From positions 682,001-746,000 of the forward strand of contig NZ_CP144555.1 of assembly GCF_036607905.1 (NCBI RefSeq): a DNA stretch of 64,000 nucleotides, in the 5' to 3' direction. Position numbers and translations under genes: made by a program. This stretch comes from Streptomyces sp. SCSIO 75703. GTDB lineage: Bacteria; Actinomycetota; Actinomycetes; Streptomycetales; Streptomycetaceae. Below are positions 63,936 to 64,000 of the stretch, piece after piece. Position 1 is the first letter of the stretch; the number at the start of each line of letters is the position of its first letter. A model generated the notes under the pieces. The model was not told the DNA's origin. It did no database searches and saw only the letters and a program-made list of their open reading frames with translations.

Positions 63936-64000
63936 GTGGGGATCGTAGAGCGCTTGGTGCCGGGCGGGTTGTGGGAGATGTTCCAGCGGGTGGTGCCGCC
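63936..64000 (+). CDS. IS5-type transposase, N-terminal fragment at window edge
   Basis: GTG 63936 opens a frame reading VGIVERLVPGGLWEMFQRVV to the end of the window. This is the usual N-terminus of Streptomyces IS5/IS4-group transposases (first half of the DUF4096 domain). Only 21 codons are visible, so completeness cannot be judged. Confidence 0.65.
   Translation, partial: MGIVERLVPGGLWEMFQRVVP

Overview
The base composition (about 70-74% G+C with strong third-position G/C), GTG and TTG starts, leaderless promoters, and gene families typical of mycelial actinomycetes point to a Streptomyces chromosome. The left 18 kb matches, from memory, a conserved S. coelicolor neighbourhood (the second pentose-phosphate cluster, then the SCO6655-type GTP cyclohydrolase region). 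No rRNA, tRNA or CRISPR array was seen.

Left part, metabolism. Bases 2-5152 hold a translationally coupled zwf-opcA-pgi-gnd operon. Bases 5166-10504 hold a quinate/shikimate catabolic set: a 3-dehydroshikimate dehydratase and a shikimate/quinate dehydrogenase, divergent from a TetR regulator, followed by an MHS-type permease. Two similar 24-bp palindromes, one in the divergent promoter and one before the permease, tie this into one local regulon.

Bases 10583-17919 are the best candidate for an undescribed pathway. They encode a GTP cyclohydrolase II homologue carrying the Met120 substitution known to stop the reaction at the formylated pyrimidine (FAPy). Divergent from it is a creatininase/ArfB-like putative FAPy deformylase. 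A tightly overlapping operon follows: a degenerate pterin-synthase fold protein, a GT4 glycosyltransferase, a methyltransferase and a polytopic flippase-type protein. An MDR dehydrogenase and a CDP-alcohol phosphatidyltransferase complete the set. Together they look like a route from GTP to a modified, glycosylated, membrane-attached product.

Bases 18048-18340 carry a 63-bp repeat in three copies. Next come an MFS protein, a fused DppBC-type permease and a binding lipoprotein (18521-23091) behind a Zur-like palindrome, then an apparently leaderless GNAT acetyltransferase.

Middle part, accessory and conflict-like genes. Bases 24544-27491 encode a WXG100-like small protein, a DUF1023 alpha/beta hydrolase and a lipoprotein. 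A complete IS3-family element follows (27879-29208, 3-bp target duplication). Bases 29506-33708 hold two tandem PD-(D/E)XK nuclease plus DUF2075 helicase paralogues, each with the same stem-loop covering its ribosome-binding site. Bases 35965-43549 are a SWIM / unknown (frameshifted) / vWA / MoxR / DUF5682 operon. This block ends at an IS110-family element (CDS 43934-45151) that sits in the remains of a secreted glycan hydrolase.

Right part. Bases 45715-50680 encode a GH1 beta-glucosidase with a sugar ABC importer. Then come a chloramphenicol-phosphotransferase-like kinase, an Imm1-like immunity protein and a Tat-exported beta-helix protein. Bases 54944-58784 are a second WXG-like module whose large protein has a strikingly AT-richer C-terminal third. 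A decayed IS630 element follows, then an FMN-binding protein, a membrane protein, an MFS exporter, a methyltransferase and the first codons of an IS5-type transposase at the right edge.
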